From positions 1 through 64,000 of the forward strand of contig NZ_CALYQK010000003.1 of the NCBI RefSeq assembly GCF_945285465.1: a DNA stretch of 64,000 nt, written 5' to 3'. Below, piece after piece: positions 1 through 9,248 of the stretch; position 1 is the first letter of the stretch, and the number at the start of each line of letters is the position of its first letter. The position numbers and the translations under genes are program-made. Below the pieces are notes generated by a model. That model searched no databases and was not told the origin of the DNA. It was given only the letters and a program-made list of their open reading frames with translations. This stretch comes from an uncultured Bartonella sp. (GTDB lineage Bacteria > Pseudomonadota > Alphaproteobacteria > Rhizobiales > Rhizobiaceae).

Positions 1-394
1 ACTTTCTCCCGACACCTGTTTTATCCTGAACGGAGAAAATAATAGCGTTGGCTACATTATTGCCCACCCATTTAAAATTGGCCTTATCCCGCCGCTTAAT
101 CGCTTGTTAGGTCACCTTCGGCAAGAAAGTGATACACTTTACATCCACGATCTTGCGCTTTTGCCACAGGCGCGCAACGGAGGAAATGGCAAAAAAGCTG
201 TCAGGCTTATGATTGAACGGGCAAAACAGAAAAAGCTTGCCACACTTGCGCTCGTTGCCGTTAATGGATCGGGACCGTTTTGGCAGACAAACGGCTTTTT
301 CCCCGCCTCTTTTTCACAACAATTGAAAGGAAAATTACTGACTTATGGTGGTGACGCTTGTTATATGACGTGCAACCTTGATTGCGCATCATAG
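1..394 (+). CDS. GNAT-family N-acetyltransferase, 5'-truncated
   Basis: The reading frame is open from base 2 to the TAG at 392-394 and has no start inside the window that would give a complete domain, so this is the C-terminal part of a gene beginning upstream. The visible 130 residues hold the later part of a GNAT fold: a strand reading GYIIAHP, then DLALLPQARNGGNGKKAV, which corresponds to the acetyl-CoA pyrophosphate-binding Q/R-x-x-G-x-G/A loop and following helix (here QARNGGNGK), then the LALVAVNGSGPFWQTNGF segment typical of the last helix-strand pair. An internal ATG at 104 exists but would remove the beta strand before the CoA loop. GNAT enzymes move an acetyl group from acetyl-CoA to an amine. 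The substrate cannot be read from sequence. Confidence 0.75.
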   Translation, partial: LSPDTCFILNGENNSVGYIIAHPFKIGLIPPLNRLLGHLRQESDTLYIHDLALLPQARNGGNGKKAVRLMIERAKQKKLATLALVAVNGSGPFWQTNGFFPASFSQQLKGKLLTYGGDACYMTCNLDCAS

Positions 395-924
395 CGTTAG
401 CAGCAATATCGGCTAGAGTAGTTTTTGGCAAATGTGGTCTATCCCATGATATGGAATTTTGTGCGGCTTGGTGTTTTGATTGTTGGTGTGGTCATTGCGG
501 TATCAGTGGCCATTTATTTTGCTTCTTTTCCATAAGATTATGATTGTAAAATCATCAATTCGCGTCTTTGCCATTATTGCCGGAAACAGGCTGCTATATT
601 GATGGTGGTGTTTTTATGCACCAGAAAAAAGTGAGGCGTTTTTTTAACGCCCGTGATGCAGGAAAGAATGAAAATTGCTTTCAAAGGTGACCGGGCAAAA
701 CGGCACAAAACCACGCAGAATTTTTACACCGGTCCCTGTTTTGGCCTGCCGGCTTTTTTTGCGGCGGTTTTTATGGGAGGGGCAAATTTTGCGATCGGTT
801 ATGGTATGAACTTTTTTGGCGTAAAAGCCAAAAAGAGGAGTCGCGCTCGACGATATACTTCGTTATAAGAAAAGCGTTTTTTTCTAAAGGAAAGTTTTTT
901 CCTTCTAATATGACGGAGAATATT
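395..924. other. Intergenic stretch upstream of purA
   Basis: About 530 bases lie between the acetyltransferase end and the purA start. Apart from a possible 29-codon membrane peptide (446-535), I see a short hairpin, GGCGTT-TTTTT-AACGCC at 635-651. A 71-codon open frame (653-868) has low-complexity composition and no recognisable domain, so I do not call it. The last 60 bases are T-rich and presumably carry the purA promoter, but no convincing -35/-10 pair could be assigned. Confidence 0.4.
446..535 (+). CDS. Possible 29-aa single-pass membrane peptide
   Basis: An ATG at 446 opens 29 codons ending in TAA. The product starts MIWNFVRLGV and is almost wholly hydrophobic from residue 7 to 27, with one Arg near the N-terminus, as expected of a one-helix inner-membrane peptide with the N-terminus inside. 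There is no clear Shine-Dalgarno sequence upstream and no family I recognise. It sits alone between a GNAT gene and purA. The composition is the only support, so chance is a real alternative. Confidence 0.25.
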   Translation: MIWNFVRLGVLIVGVVIAVSVAIYFASFP

Positions 925-2214
925 ATGGCTAATGTCGTGGTGGTCGGAGCTCAGTGGGGGGACGAAGGAAAAGGCAAAATTGTCGATTGGTTGTCGGAGC
1001 GCGCTGATGTCGTTGTGCGTTATCAAGGCGGCCATAATGCCGGTCACACATTGGTTGTTGACGGCATAAGCTATAAATTGTCGCTTTTGCCTTCGGGGCT
1101 TGTGCGTGGAAAACTTTCTGTCATTGGCAATGGCGTGGTTGTTGACCCTCATCATTTTGTTGAAGAACTTAAAAAGCTGCGTGGTCAGGGAATAACAATT
1201 ACCCCGGAAAATCTGCGTATTGCAGAAAATGCACCACTTATTCTTTCGCTTCATCGTGATCTGGATGCCGCACGCGAAGACGCAACATCGGCTCTCAAAA
1301 TCGGCACAACCAAGCGCGGTATCGGCCCTGCTTATGAAGATAAGGTCGGCCGTCGTTCCATCCGCGTGATGGATCTTGCCGAACCCGACACTTTGATGAA
1401 AAAGATCGAACGGTTGCTCGCCCATCATAATCCGCTTCGTCGCGGCATGGGAAAACCGGAAATAGACCCTCGGACGCTTTATAACGAATTGATGGAAGTG
1501 GCCGATGATGTTTTGCCTTTCATGGATCGCACGTGGAAGCTTCTTGACGAACAACGCCGCGCCGGTTCACGTATTCTGTTTGAAGGGGCGCAAGGGGCGC
1601 TTCTTGATAATGATTTTGGTACCTATCCTTATGTGACGTCATCAAACACAATTGCCGGGCAAGCGGCTACCGGTTCGGGTATGGGGCCCGGAGCAATCAA
1701 CTACGTTTTAGGAATAGCAAAAGCTTATACGACCCGTGTCGGCGAAGGCCCGTTTCCGACAGAACAGAAAAACGAGATTGGTGAATATTTGGGGACACAT
1801 GGCCATGAATTTGGTGTTGTCACCGGGCGCAAACGGCGGTGTGGCTGGCTCGACGCGGTGCTGTTACGCCAGATGATTGCGGTTTGTGGAATTAACGGTA
1901 TCGCTCTTACCAAACTGGATGTTCTTGATGGCTTGGATGAAATAAAACTCTGTGTCGGTTATGAACTTGATGGCAAGAAAATTGATTATATGCCTTCCTC
2001 TATGGGAGCGCAGGCGCGATTGAAACCCGTTTATGAAACGTTGGAAGGCTGGAAAGAGACTACAGCGGGTGCAAGAAGCTGGGCTTCACTACCGGCAAGT
2101 GCAATTAAATATGTCCGCTATATTGAAGAATTAATCGGAGCACCGGTGGCACTTTTGTCAACCAGCCCCGAACGTGAAGACACTATTCTTGTGACCGACC
2201 CGTTCGAGGATTGA
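925..2214 (+). CDS. purA: Adenylosuccinate synthetase
   Basis: PurA joins IMP and aspartate with GTP to make adenylosuccinate, the first committed step from IMP to AMP, in the cytoplasm. The 429-residue product has the signature [11 protein letters not shown] at the N-terminus (P-loop region with catalytic Asp), NAGHT (catalytic His), [14 protein letters not shown], and the C-terminal GTP-recognition region TKLDVLDGL. The length matches the family. I place the start at the ATG at 925, giving [10 protein letters not shown], because ACGGAGA lies just upstream. The in-frame ATG at 910 would place that ribosome site inside the gene. The next gene downstream (2365) is separated by about 150 bp and is probably independent. 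Confidence 0.97.
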   Translation: MANVVVVGAQWGDEGKGKIVDWLSERADVVVRYQGGHNAGHTLVVDGISYKLSLLPSGLVRGKLSVIGNGVVVDPHHFVEELKKLRGQGITITPENLRIAENAPLILSLHRDLDAAREDATSALKIGTTKRGIGPAYEDKVGRRSIRVMDLAEPDTLMKKIERLLAHHNPLRRGMGKPEIDPRTLYNELMEVADDVLPFMDRTWKLLDEQRRAGSRILFEGAQGALLDNDFGTYPYVTSSNTIAGQAATGSGMGPGAINYVLGIAKAYTTRVGEGPFPTEQKNEIGEYLGTHGHEFGVVTGRKRRCGWLDAVLLRQMIAVCGINGIALTKLDVLDGLDEIKLCVGYELDGKKIDYMPSSMGAQARLKPVYETLEGWKETTAGARSWASLPASAIKYVRYIEELIGAPVALLSTSPEREDTILVTDPFED

Positions 2215-2364
2215 TAAAAATCAAGTTTATGTATTTTTATCTTTAAAGCGCAATTGACCCGATATAGTTTGATAGCAATATCGATGAGATGGATAAAACA
2301 GCTGAAGCGATAATGCAGTTGTATAGTTGTATGTTGCTATGAAAACGAGGAAGCAAAGGAACGA

Positions 2365-4029
2365 ATGGCGAATTTCGCAGGTTTGTTGAAAAAAACGATA
2401 GATGCACAGCAACATCCGACGCTGCAGTTGCGCGCCCGGGTTTACGCGCGCGCTCGTGAAACAGTCGAGCGTAAACTTGCTGAGGCCAATGTTCCCGAAA
2501 GTGTTGTCCGATCCCAGCTTAAAGCACTCGACGACGCAATCAAAAGTGTCGAAGCCGACTATCTTTCCGTTGAAAGAGAATTGCTTTCAACAATCATAAA
2601 AAAGCCAACTGTTTCGCCGCCAGTTGACGTGAGAGACGTTCATTTGCCAAAACAGGGCGAAAAAAAACCGGTCAAGCCCGAAAGTGCAACGTCACCTTCG
2701 CGTCCGGCTGGCAAGATCGAGCAACAGCAAACAGTTTCAGCCCCGATCAGCGCGCCTACCAGCCATGCAGCAAACAAGGAGGAACGTGCGCGACTGGCCA
2801 ATAATCTGAACAAGACCAGCCAGCGGGTGGAATCAGGAGCAGCCCTTTCACGCCCGCCTTTATCAGCAAAAGAAAAGACGGCGCACCCCTTTGGCGATAA
2901 ACCGGCATCTCGGGCACCGGCAGAGAAGAAAAAGAACGGCCTTTTCGGGCTATCGCGAAAAAAAACACCTGAAGCCGAGCCGGTAAATCTGGAAAAAATT
3001 ATAGCAGCCGAAACGGACGCCCAACAAGAACAATCCGCAAAAGAAGAGCAATCGGCAAAAGTGCTAGCTAATAACCAGCAAAATGGCGATTACGACATTG
3101 TTTCGGATATTTTTGTGCAAGCTGCGCGCCGCACAGAGCGGCAGGCCGCCAAAAAGCGTGCTACTATAATCGGATTGTCGGTTGCTGCCGTTGTGATTGT
3201 TGTTGTTGGTGTGCTTTTTACCGCATGGAGCTTTTTTTCGGGAAAAGAAAAATTGGCGAATACCGAAATGAGCACCAAAACGACAAATAGCGAGCAACCG
3301 AAGGAAAAATTTACCCAACGCTTGCTTACCGATGGTAGCGAGGTTGATGAAGGACCGGCTAAATCGGAAGAGAAACTGGGCGAGGGGACATCGACTGCAA
3401 AAGGAACCACGCAAGCAAAAACATCTGAAGATCTTCCCGGCGAAGCAACTTTGTATCTGGCACGTACTGAAACGCAAGATGAAAAGGTTCAAACCGGTTC
3501 TGTTCAATGGTCGTTGGTGAAAGAAAAAGCCTCGCCGCAGCATGAAGAAGAACTTGCCGTGCGTGGAAATGTGACTATTCCCGATGAAAAATTATCTTTG
3601 CGACTGACCTTGCGCCGTAATACCGACCCGTCATTGCCAGCTGCCTATCTTATCGAGGCTATTTTTATTGTTCCTGATGATTTTGCCGGAAAAGCAATTG
3701 ATAATGTGAAAGAATTAACGTTCAAGGATAGCGAACAATCGACCGGACTGCAGTTGACCGGTACGGTCGAAGGCAAAATTGGCGATAATTTCTTCCTTTT
3801 TGCTTTGACAGGTGACAACCCGTTCCGTGATCGCAACCTGCAACTTATGAAGCAGCTGGGGTGGATGCGACTCGTTATTACCGATAAAAATCAGCGCATT
3901 CTGGAATTGACTTTTTCAAAGGGGCCAAAGGGCGAAGAAATTTTCAACGACGTTATAAATAAGTGGCTGGAGCAGGACAACAAGCCGACGCTTTATGACC
4001 AGAAGCAGGAAACAACCGGCAGAAATTAG
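2365..4029 (+). CDS. Conserved hypothetical protein with one central membrane segment
   Basis: A 554-residue protein of unknown function. The N-terminal ~85 residues form a charged helical domain (MANFAGLLKKTIDAQ, ARVYARARETVERKLAEA). A long Pro/Ser/Lys/Glu-rich disordered region follows (~90-255), then a single strong transmembrane helix at about 265-289 (IIGLSVAAVVIVVVGVL), a second low-complexity linker rich in Lys/Thr/Glu, and a C-terminal globular beta-rich domain (~365-540) presumably outside the cytoplasm. Basic residues just before the helix (RRTERQAAKKR) fit an N-in topology. I recall similar proteins next to purA in rhizobial genomes but cannot confirm this here. The start is supported by GAGGAAGCAAAGGAA upstream. 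Function unknown. Confidence 0.8.
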   Translation: MANFAGLLKKTIDAQQHPTLQLRARVYARARETVERKLAEANVPESVVRSQLKALDDAIKSVEADYLSVERELLSTIIKKPTVSPPVDVRDVHLPKQGEKKPVKPESATSPSRPAGKIEQQQTVSAPISAPTSHAANKEERARLANNLNKTSQRVESGAALSRPPLSAKEKTAHPFGDKPASRAPAEKKKNGLFGLSRKKTPEAEPVNLEKIIAAETDAQQEQSAKEEQSAKVLANNQQNGDYDIVSDIFVQAARRTERQAAKKRATIIGLSVAAVVIVVVGVLFTAWSFFSGKEKLANTEMSTKTTNSEQPKEKFTQRLLTDGSEVDEGPAKSEEKLGEGTSTAKGTTQAKTSEDLPGEATLYLARTETQDEKVQTGSVQWSLVKEKASPQHEEELAVRGNVTIPDEKLSLRLTLRRNTDPSLPAAYLIEAIFIVPDDFAGKAIDNVKELTFKDSEQSTGLQLTGTVEGKIGDNFFLFALTGDNPFRDRNLQLMKQLGWMRLVITDKNQRILELTFSKGPKGEEIFNDVINKWLEQDNKPTLYDQKQETTGRN

Positions 4030-4235
4030 CCGACAGGAAAATATTGTTCCCGAACCAATGCTTAAAATAGCCGGATCGGTCAAACGAAAAACTACCGCCA
4101 GTGACTAAAAAATGCCGGTAAACGGGCGACGAGTGCGATAAAAGATGCTAAAAGCGGCAATGGCGACGAGCAAGACCGCTCGAAAGAGATATTGTCGCCG
4201 CCTTAATCCTCGATAAAATAAACCAAAATAGTGAT

Positions 4236-4260
4236 AAAAGGCATCTGTTTGCCTTTTTTT
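4236..4260 (+). terminator. Probable rho-independent terminator
   Basis: AAAAGGCA (4236-4243) pairs with TGCCTTTT (4250-4257) around a 6-nt loop and runs into a T-tract ending at 4260. It lies about 200 bp after the 2365-4029 gene and could end that transcript. Confidence 0.5.
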
Positions 4261-4294
4261 GGCCTGCCGTCCGGTGCCAAAAGAGAGACGAAAC

Positions 4295-4320
4295 TGTCGT
4301 TCCAATCAAATAGAACGACA
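4295..4320. terminator. Hairpin just after the rpoH stop codon
   Basis: TGTCGTTC (4295-4302) and GAACGACA (4313-4320) are perfect 8-bp inverted arms with a 10-nt loop, directly abutting the rpoH stop codon. Neither side has a strong U-tract (TTTATTT follows on the plus strand), so it may be a transcript-end or stability hairpin rather than a classical terminator. Confidence 0.45.
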
Positions 4321-4321
4321 T

Positions 4322-5251
4322 TTATTTCTGTCTGACCGTCTCATTTTTTTTATTTTGATTTGTCAGCAATGCCTGTTTTTGCGCATTTGCGGCCGCCTTA
4401 ACAGCATTTTCAACTTTTTCAAAGGCACGCACTTCAATCTGACGCACTCTTTCGCGGCTAATGCCAAATTCGGTGGAAAGCTCTTCCAACGTGACAGGCT
4501 CGTCAGACAGGCGGCGGGCTTTAAAAATTCGCTTTTCACGATCATTCAAGCCTTCCATTGCTTGTTCGAGCATTGCCCGCCGGTTTTCAAGCTCATCTTC
4601 TTCAATCAACATCTGTTCCTGGCTGTTTGACTCGTCAACCAGCCAATCCTGCCATTCGCCACTTTCACCTTCACTGGCACGAATGGGCGCATTGAGCGAC
4701 GTATCCCCGGACAGACGCCTATTCATCGAAACGACATCATCTTCACTGACATTAAGACGGGTTGCTATCTCCTTAACCTGTTCGGGATTAAGGTCACCAT
4801 CATCCAAGGCCTGAATTTTGCTTTTGACTTTGCGCAAATTGAAAAACAGCCGTTTCTGGTTGGCCGTGGTGCCCATTTTTACCAGACTCCACGAGCGTAA
4901 AACATATTCCTGAATGGAAGCTTTGATCCACCACATTGCGTAGGTCGCAAGCCGGAAGCCCCGTTCTGGCTCAAAGCGTTTGACCGCCTGCATCAGGCCA
5001 ACATTGCCTTCGGAAATGACTTCTCCGATAGGCAGCCCATAGCCACGATACCCCATGGCGATTTTTGCAACGAGTCGCAAATGGCTGGTGACAAGTTTGT
5101 GCGCTGCTTTCGGATCGTCATGTTCACGATAACGTTTGGCAAGCATATATTCTTCCTGCGGCTCCAGCATAGGAAATCGGCGAATCTCTTCCAGATAACG
5201 GGAGAGTCCCCCATCTCCGTTGGCTATCGATGGTAAATTTGTCTGGGCCAT
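4322..5251 (-). CDS. rpoH: RNA polymerase sigma-32 (heat-shock) factor RpoH
   Basis: This 309-residue sigma-70-family protein directs RNA polymerase to heat-shock and stress promoters. Region 2 is intact (YLEEIRRFPML, HLRLVAKIA, DLI-like GLPIGEVISEGNVGLMQAV, YAMWWIKASIQEYVL). It is followed by the RpoH box around QKRLFFNLRKVKSK, which separates sigma-32 factors from housekeeping sigma. The C-terminal region 4.2 helix-turn-helix reads LEELSTEFGISRERVRQIE. I chose the ATG at 5251 (MAQTNLPSIA) because a GGAGG lies a few bases upstream; the longer frame starting at 5284 has no such support. Rhizobiales often carry two RpoH paralogues, and which one this is cannot be decided from this window alone. 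rluD lies about 165 bp upstream in the same orientation. Confidence 0.95.
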   Translation of the reverse strand: MAQTNLPSIANGDGGLSRYLEEIRRFPMLEPQEEYMLAKRYREHDDPKAAHKLVTSHLRLVAKIAMGYRGYGLPIGEVISEGNVGLMQAVKRFEPERGFRLATYAMWWIKASIQEYVLRSWSLVKMGTTANQKRLFFNLRKVKSKIQALDDGDLNPEQVKEIATRLNVSEDDVVSMNRRLSGDTSLNAPIRASEGESGEWQDWLVDESNSQEQMLIEEDELENRRAMLEQAMEGLNDREKRIFKARRLSDEPVTLEELSTEFGISRERVRQIEVRAFEKVENAVKAAANAQKQALLTNQNKKNETVRQK

Positions 5252-5416
5252 AAAGCACCCTCCTTTGGTGCGTTTTCCCGTCACAAGCGAAAACGTATGA
5301 CATTGATGTCTGGTAGGAAGTAATACACAAAATTAAACCGATTATAAGTTTTTTTTAAGACATAAATCGAAATATCAGGCGCCTAACCCAACTAACCCGC
5401 AAAAGCGGAAATGGTT

Positions 5417-6415
5417 TCAATGAAATTGTCGGAAAGCGGCGATCAATGCCGACATATCAGCGGGCAAATTGCTGGTAAAGCGCATTATATTTCCGGTTGT
5501 CGGATGACTGAAGGAAAGCGTTGCCGCATGCAGTGCCTGATGCGGAAAAGTTGTAACAATAGCCTTTAATTCTTCCGGTAAAATATTGGCTTTTGTTTTA
5601 AAAGCACTGCCATAGTCTTGATCTCCGATGAGCGGATGGCCAAGATGAGCCATATGAACACGAATCTGGTGTGTGCGTCCGGTTTCCAGACGGCATTCTA
5701 CCAGACTTGCTACCGCTTCATTGTCGGGTTTTGCTCCATAGCTTTCAAGCACGGCAAAATGGGTCACGGCAAAGCGCGCATCCACTTGACGGGGCGAAAC
5801 AACAGCTCGTTTTGTGCGGTCTTTTGATGAACGGCCAAGATAGGTTTCGACAGTGCCTTTTTTGCTTGCCAATACTCCCCATATCACGGCCTGATAAGAG
5901 CGCTCCAATATTCCATTACGCCCATGGTCGGCAAATTGCTGACTAAGATCGTTATGGGCGTGGTCATTTTTTGCCACCACCATAATGCCACTGGTGTTTT
6001 TATCCAGCCGGTGGACAATGCCCGGACGCCTGACCCCGCCAATACCCGAAAGCGATGCACCACAGTGATGGATGAGTGCATTGACCAGTGTTCCACTCTC
6101 ATTACCGTTTCCCGGATGAACGACAAGACCGACCGGTTTGTTGATGACAATAATGTCATCATCTTCATAAACAATATCAAGGTTGATTGCTTCCCCTTGC
6201 GGCGTGGCTGCTACCGGCCCGGGCTCGGCAAGCTCGATCATCTCGCCGCCTTTCAACCTGATTTTCGGTTCACGCACAATGACATTGTCAATTTTTAGTT
6301 GGCCTTCACGAATAAGGGCTTGCAACCGCGACCGCGACATCTCGCCACAATTTCGGGCAAGCCATTGGTCGATACGTTGGTCATTTGCGGTGGCATCAAC
6401 TTGTAGCTTGATCAA
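5417..6415 (-). CDS. rluD: 23S rRNA pseudouridine synthase, RluD family
   Basis: It converts uridines in 23S rRNA helix 69 (positions 1911/1915/1917 in the E. coli RluD case) to pseudouridine. The 332-residue product has an N-terminal S4 RNA-binding domain (RIDQWLARNCGEMSRSRLQ), then the RluA-type catalytic domain with the motif HRLDKNTSGIMVVAK carrying the catalytic Asp at about residue 138, and RLETGRTHQIRVHMAH and GDQDYG later. The start appears to be TTG at 6415, with AGGA about 6 nt upstream; no in-frame ATG lies nearby that would keep the S4 domain whole. It is followed by rpoH in the same orientation, an arrangement I know from other Rhizobiales. RluA/RluC-type assignments are less likely given the S4 domain and length. 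Confidence 0.9.
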   Translation of the reverse strand: MIKLQVDATANDQRIDQWLARNCGEMSRSRLQALIREGQLKIDNVIVREPKIRLKGGEMIELAEPGPVAATPQGEAINLDIVYEDDDIIVINKPVGLVVHPGNGNESGTLVNALIHHCGASLSGIGGVRRPGIVHRLDKNTSGIMVVAKNDHAHNDLSQQFADHGRNGILERSYQAVIWGVLASKKGTVETYLGRSSKDRTKRAVVSPRQVDARFAVTHFAVLESYGAKPDNEAVASLVECRLETGRTHQIRVHMAHLGHPLIGDQDYGSAFKTKANILPEELKAIVTTFPHQALHAATLSFSHPTTGNIMRFTSNLPADMSALIAAFRQFH

Positions 6416-6485
6416 ATGAAATCCTGTTTAGCACTGGAGCAAGAAATAGTTCTCTTCCATTTTTACCGGAAGAGATTTTGCTGAT

Positions 6486-7916
6486 TTACCATTGTGAAAT
6501 TGCTTTGGTATCCAAAAATTCCTCAATTCCCCAAAGACCACCTTCACGTGCGCGCCCTGAAGACTTGACCCCGCCAAAATAGGCACCTTTCGGCAATGAT
6601 ACACCATTGACCTCGACCATGCCGGAACGCAGCGCCGTTGCAACGCGATGGCATTTTTCTTTATTTTGCGACTGGATATAGTTGGTCAATCCGTAATTGG
6701 TATCATTGGCCATAACAATGGCTTCTTCTTCGTTGTCAAAAGGGATCATTGACAAAACCGGGCCAAAGATTTCTTCACGGAATATGCGCATATAAGGCGC
6801 AACATCGGCAAATATCGTCGGACGGACAAAATATCCACGATCAATTCCTTCTGGCAAGCCGGTTCCACCGGCAAGCAACAATGCTCCTTCATCAATACCC
6901 GATTGGATCAAATTCTGAATTTTATCAAATTGCGCCTTTGAAACAACAGGCCCCAAATGGTTGCCGTGTTGACTTGCCGGGCCGCATTTCACGGCCTTTA
7001 CCAAATGTTTGGCGGTTTCTATAGCATCGTTATAAATAGAACGTTCGACAAACATGCGTGTTGGCGCATTGCAACTTTGACCGCTATTGTTAAAACAACG
7101 CAAGACACTCCATTCGACAGCGTTTTTATTGGCATCGGCAAAAATGATATTAGCACCTTTGCCGCCAAGCTCCAAACAAACGCGTTTCAATGTATCGGCG
7201 GCATTCTTGGAAATAGCTTTGCCGGCCCGGGTCGAACCGGTAAAGCTGATCATTTCAATATCCGGATGGCCAGAAAGGTGGGTGCCCACGCCGGCGCCGT
7301 CACCATTGACAAGATTGAAGACACCGGCAGGAAGCCCGACCTGATCAATAATTTCTGCAAAAAGCAAGGCCGAAAGCGGTGCAATTTCCGATGGTTTCAA
7401 AACCATGGTGCAACCGGCAAGCAGAGCAGGAATAACTTTTAAAGTAATCTGGTTCATGGGCCAGTTCCACGGCGTTATAAGGCCGACAACGCCGATCGGG
7501 TCATATTGAAGCGCACTTCCTTCATGCCCCTTAATGAGTTCGGTTGTAAAGGAAAAACGCATAAAACTGTCGATAAATGTTTCAATATGGCTGCTGCCGG
7601 ATTCTGCCTGCTGACTGAACGCCATATCGATCGGCGCACCCATTTCCATAGAAATTGTTTTGGCCATTTCGCCTTTGCGCCGGTTATAAACAGCCAGGAT
7701 TTTCTCGACAAAAGTCAAACGCTGTTGTGGCGAGGTATTTTTCCAGCCGATAAAAGCCGCCTTTGCCGCTGCGACAGCGCGGTCGGCATCTTTAATGCCA
7801 CCGTTGCTGATGACAGCGCACACATCTTCTGTTGAAGGATCGATAACATCGAGATCTTGTCCATCAAGTGACGAAACCCACGTACCATTGATGTAGAATT
7901 TGCGTTTGTCCAACAT
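6486..7916 (-). CDS. NAD(P)-dependent aldehyde dehydrogenase
   Basis: A full-length 476-residue member of the ALDH superfamily that oxidises an aldehyde to its acid. The cofactor and catalytic signatures are present: PWNWPMNQ (oxyanion/Asn region), SFTGSTRAGKAI (nucleotide-binding turn), LELGGKGAN with the general base Glu at 249, and NNSGQSCNAPTR with the nucleophile Cys at 282. EEIFGPVL lies near the C-terminus. The start has GGAGTATAAT directly upstream. The substrate is not evident. It could be betaine aldehyde-like or serve amine catabolism, since PuuA/PuuB/PuuD-like genes occur elsewhere in the window without a linked PuuC, but that is conjecture. It is transcribed alone. Confidence 0.9.
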   Translation of the reverse strand: MLDKRKFYINGTWVSSLDGQDLDVIDPSTEDVCAVISNGGIKDADRAVAAAKAAFIGWKNTSPQQRLTFVEKILAVYNRRKGEMAKTISMEMGAPIDMAFSQQAESGSSHIETFIDSFMRFSFTTELIKGHEGSALQYDPIGVVGLITPWNWPMNQITLKVIPALLAGCTMVLKPSEIAPLSALLFAEIIDQVGLPAGVFNLVNGDGAGVGTHLSGHPDIEMISFTGSTRAGKAISKNAADTLKRVCLELGGKGANIIFADANKNAVEWSVLRCFNNSGQSCNAPTRMFVERSIYNDAIETAKHLVKAVKCGPASQHGNHLGPVVSKAQFDKIQNLIQSGIDEGALLLAGGTGLPEGIDRGYFVRPTIFADVAPYMRIFREEIFGPVLSMIPFDNEEEAIVMANDTNYGLTNYIQSQNKEKCHRVATALRSGMVEVNGVSLPKGAYFGGVKSSGRAREGGLWGIEEFLDTKAISQW

Positions 7917-8198
7917 ATTATACTCCTTCAGAGCTTATAGCCTTTAAAGCGCGATGACATAAATTTAAATCCGAACGGTTTCATCAAAAGCCGGTAAATG
8001 ACGGTGAAAAATTTTCATCCACCTGATGCAGGGCCTTTTCTTTCCAATCATTTTAAAGGAAATAAAATCAGTCATCCACCAATTTTTTGTATGTTGAAAA
8101 TTTTAAAGCCGGCAATATAGCGCAAAACAGAATATTTAATGAGCAATGATTGAAAATAGAACGCGACGAATGGTTGAATTTGACTTTGCCGGACCATC

Positions 8199-8780
8199 TC
8201 ATGTCTTGTTGTTTCTATCCGCACAATCGGTGATCGGAATTTCAACATTTGCGGTTTTTCCGTCAACAATAAATTTGATGTAAAAGTGTTTTATTGTCAT
8301 ATCGAAATATTGTTGGTTTGTTTTGCGATAAGGCAAATTCTGTTCAAGTGTCAGCATCTTACAATATTGATCGCGATAATGCGAAAAATAGGTTTCAGCA
8401 TATTTTTCAACATCTTGTTCGTCAGCTATATCGGCCACAGGTTCGTTGTTTTTAAGTGTCAATGTAATAGTATGCAACCGTATTTTGACGTTGGTAAGTG
8501 TTACGCTTCCTAAATTGAGTGCGTTTGAGCCGAGTTGTTGATCGAGTTGTTTTTGCCGTTGAGCAAGGTTGACAAGCGGCTGGTAAGGCCCCGGACCTTC
8601 GACCTGAAAAGACATATAAATGACCATTGCAAGTGCACCGGTGATAATGACCATCAACCGTTGCGGTACTTTCAATAGTCGCAAGACAATGGAAAATAAA
8701 ACAAGTGCGACAATAAAGAAAGTAATGATAATTTCCGTACCATATAAATCAAATGGTAATTTGTAGATAATTTCTTCCAT
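8199..8780 (-). CDS. Hypothetical protein with two N-terminal membrane segments
   Basis: I do not recognise this family. Read from the ATG at 8780 (MEEIIYKLPF), the product has 193 residues: a short N-terminus, two hydrophobic helices (about 15-36, IIITFFIVALVLFSIVL, and 43-58, LMVIITGALAMVIYM), then a soluble tail. The tail includes a Gln/Leu-rich helix (LAQRQKQLDQQLGSNAL), a beta-rich section with alternating Thr/Val, and a Tyr/His-rich stretch (YAETYFSHYRDQYCKM). The frame stays open upstream to a GTG at 8846, but neither candidate start has a strong ribosome site. Neighbours give no clue: an aldehyde dehydrogenase follows on the same strand and a proline-type transporter is divergent. Confidence 0.6.
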   Translation of the reverse strand: MEEIIYKLPFDLYGTEIIITFFIVALVLFSIVLRLLKVPQRLMVIITGALAMVIYMSFQVEGPGPYQPLVNLAQRQKQLDQQLGSNALNLGSVTLTNVKIRLHTITLTLKNNEPVADIADEQDVEKYAETYFSHYRDQYCKMLTLEQNLPYRKTNQQYFDMTIKHFYIKFIVDGKTANVEIPITDCADRNNKT

Positions 8781-9248
8781 GGCCGTTTCGATAAAAAATG
8801 CGTCAACTTTTAAAACAAAAGACCAGTTAGCATAAAACAACAACACGTACCACCGGTTTTTGGCCGTTTACATTGGCAGCCAATATCATGGTAAAAGTTT
8901 CGACAAGCCGGTCGGGTTGTTATTTTCGGAAAAACTATATATGCTAAGCTTCTTTCGAGCCTGAGGATAGTTGACGCTTATTGGCCGGGCCCTAGATTAG
9001 TTACGGTCATTTTCGTTGTTGCGGGCAATTGCTTATCCGGTTCTAGCCCATTTAAAAAAACAATACTTTTATTTGGCGGGCCATCGGAAAGAAGCCGGTG
9101 TTTATTTAATTTTTTTTCGGAAAGGATACGGAAATCCTCAATAGCTGGAAGCCAATTTAATCATCAGTAGAACTTTTAGATACTTTTTACCGGTGTGATT
9201 GTTGAAAAAAATGCATGTTGAAAAGTGCAGCAAAAAAAGGAAGAACAT
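8781..9248. other. Divergent intergenic region before the transporter
   Basis: Roughly 470 bases separate the hypothetical membrane protein (minus) from the ProP-like transporter (plus). The stretch is AT-rich with several T/A runs around 9050-9120. I found no tRNA, convincing hairpin or open frame. It must hold the promoters of both genes, but I cannot place them. Confidence 0.4.

Noticed and set aside
653-868. 71-codon open frame before purA
   Set aside because: No domain, odd composition, no ribosome site, and it ends in the presumed promoter region of purA.
799-1554. Long minus-strand open frame (251 codons) over purA
   Set aside because: Antisense shadow of a well-supported purA; rich in Cys/His/Phe as expected of reverse-frame translation.
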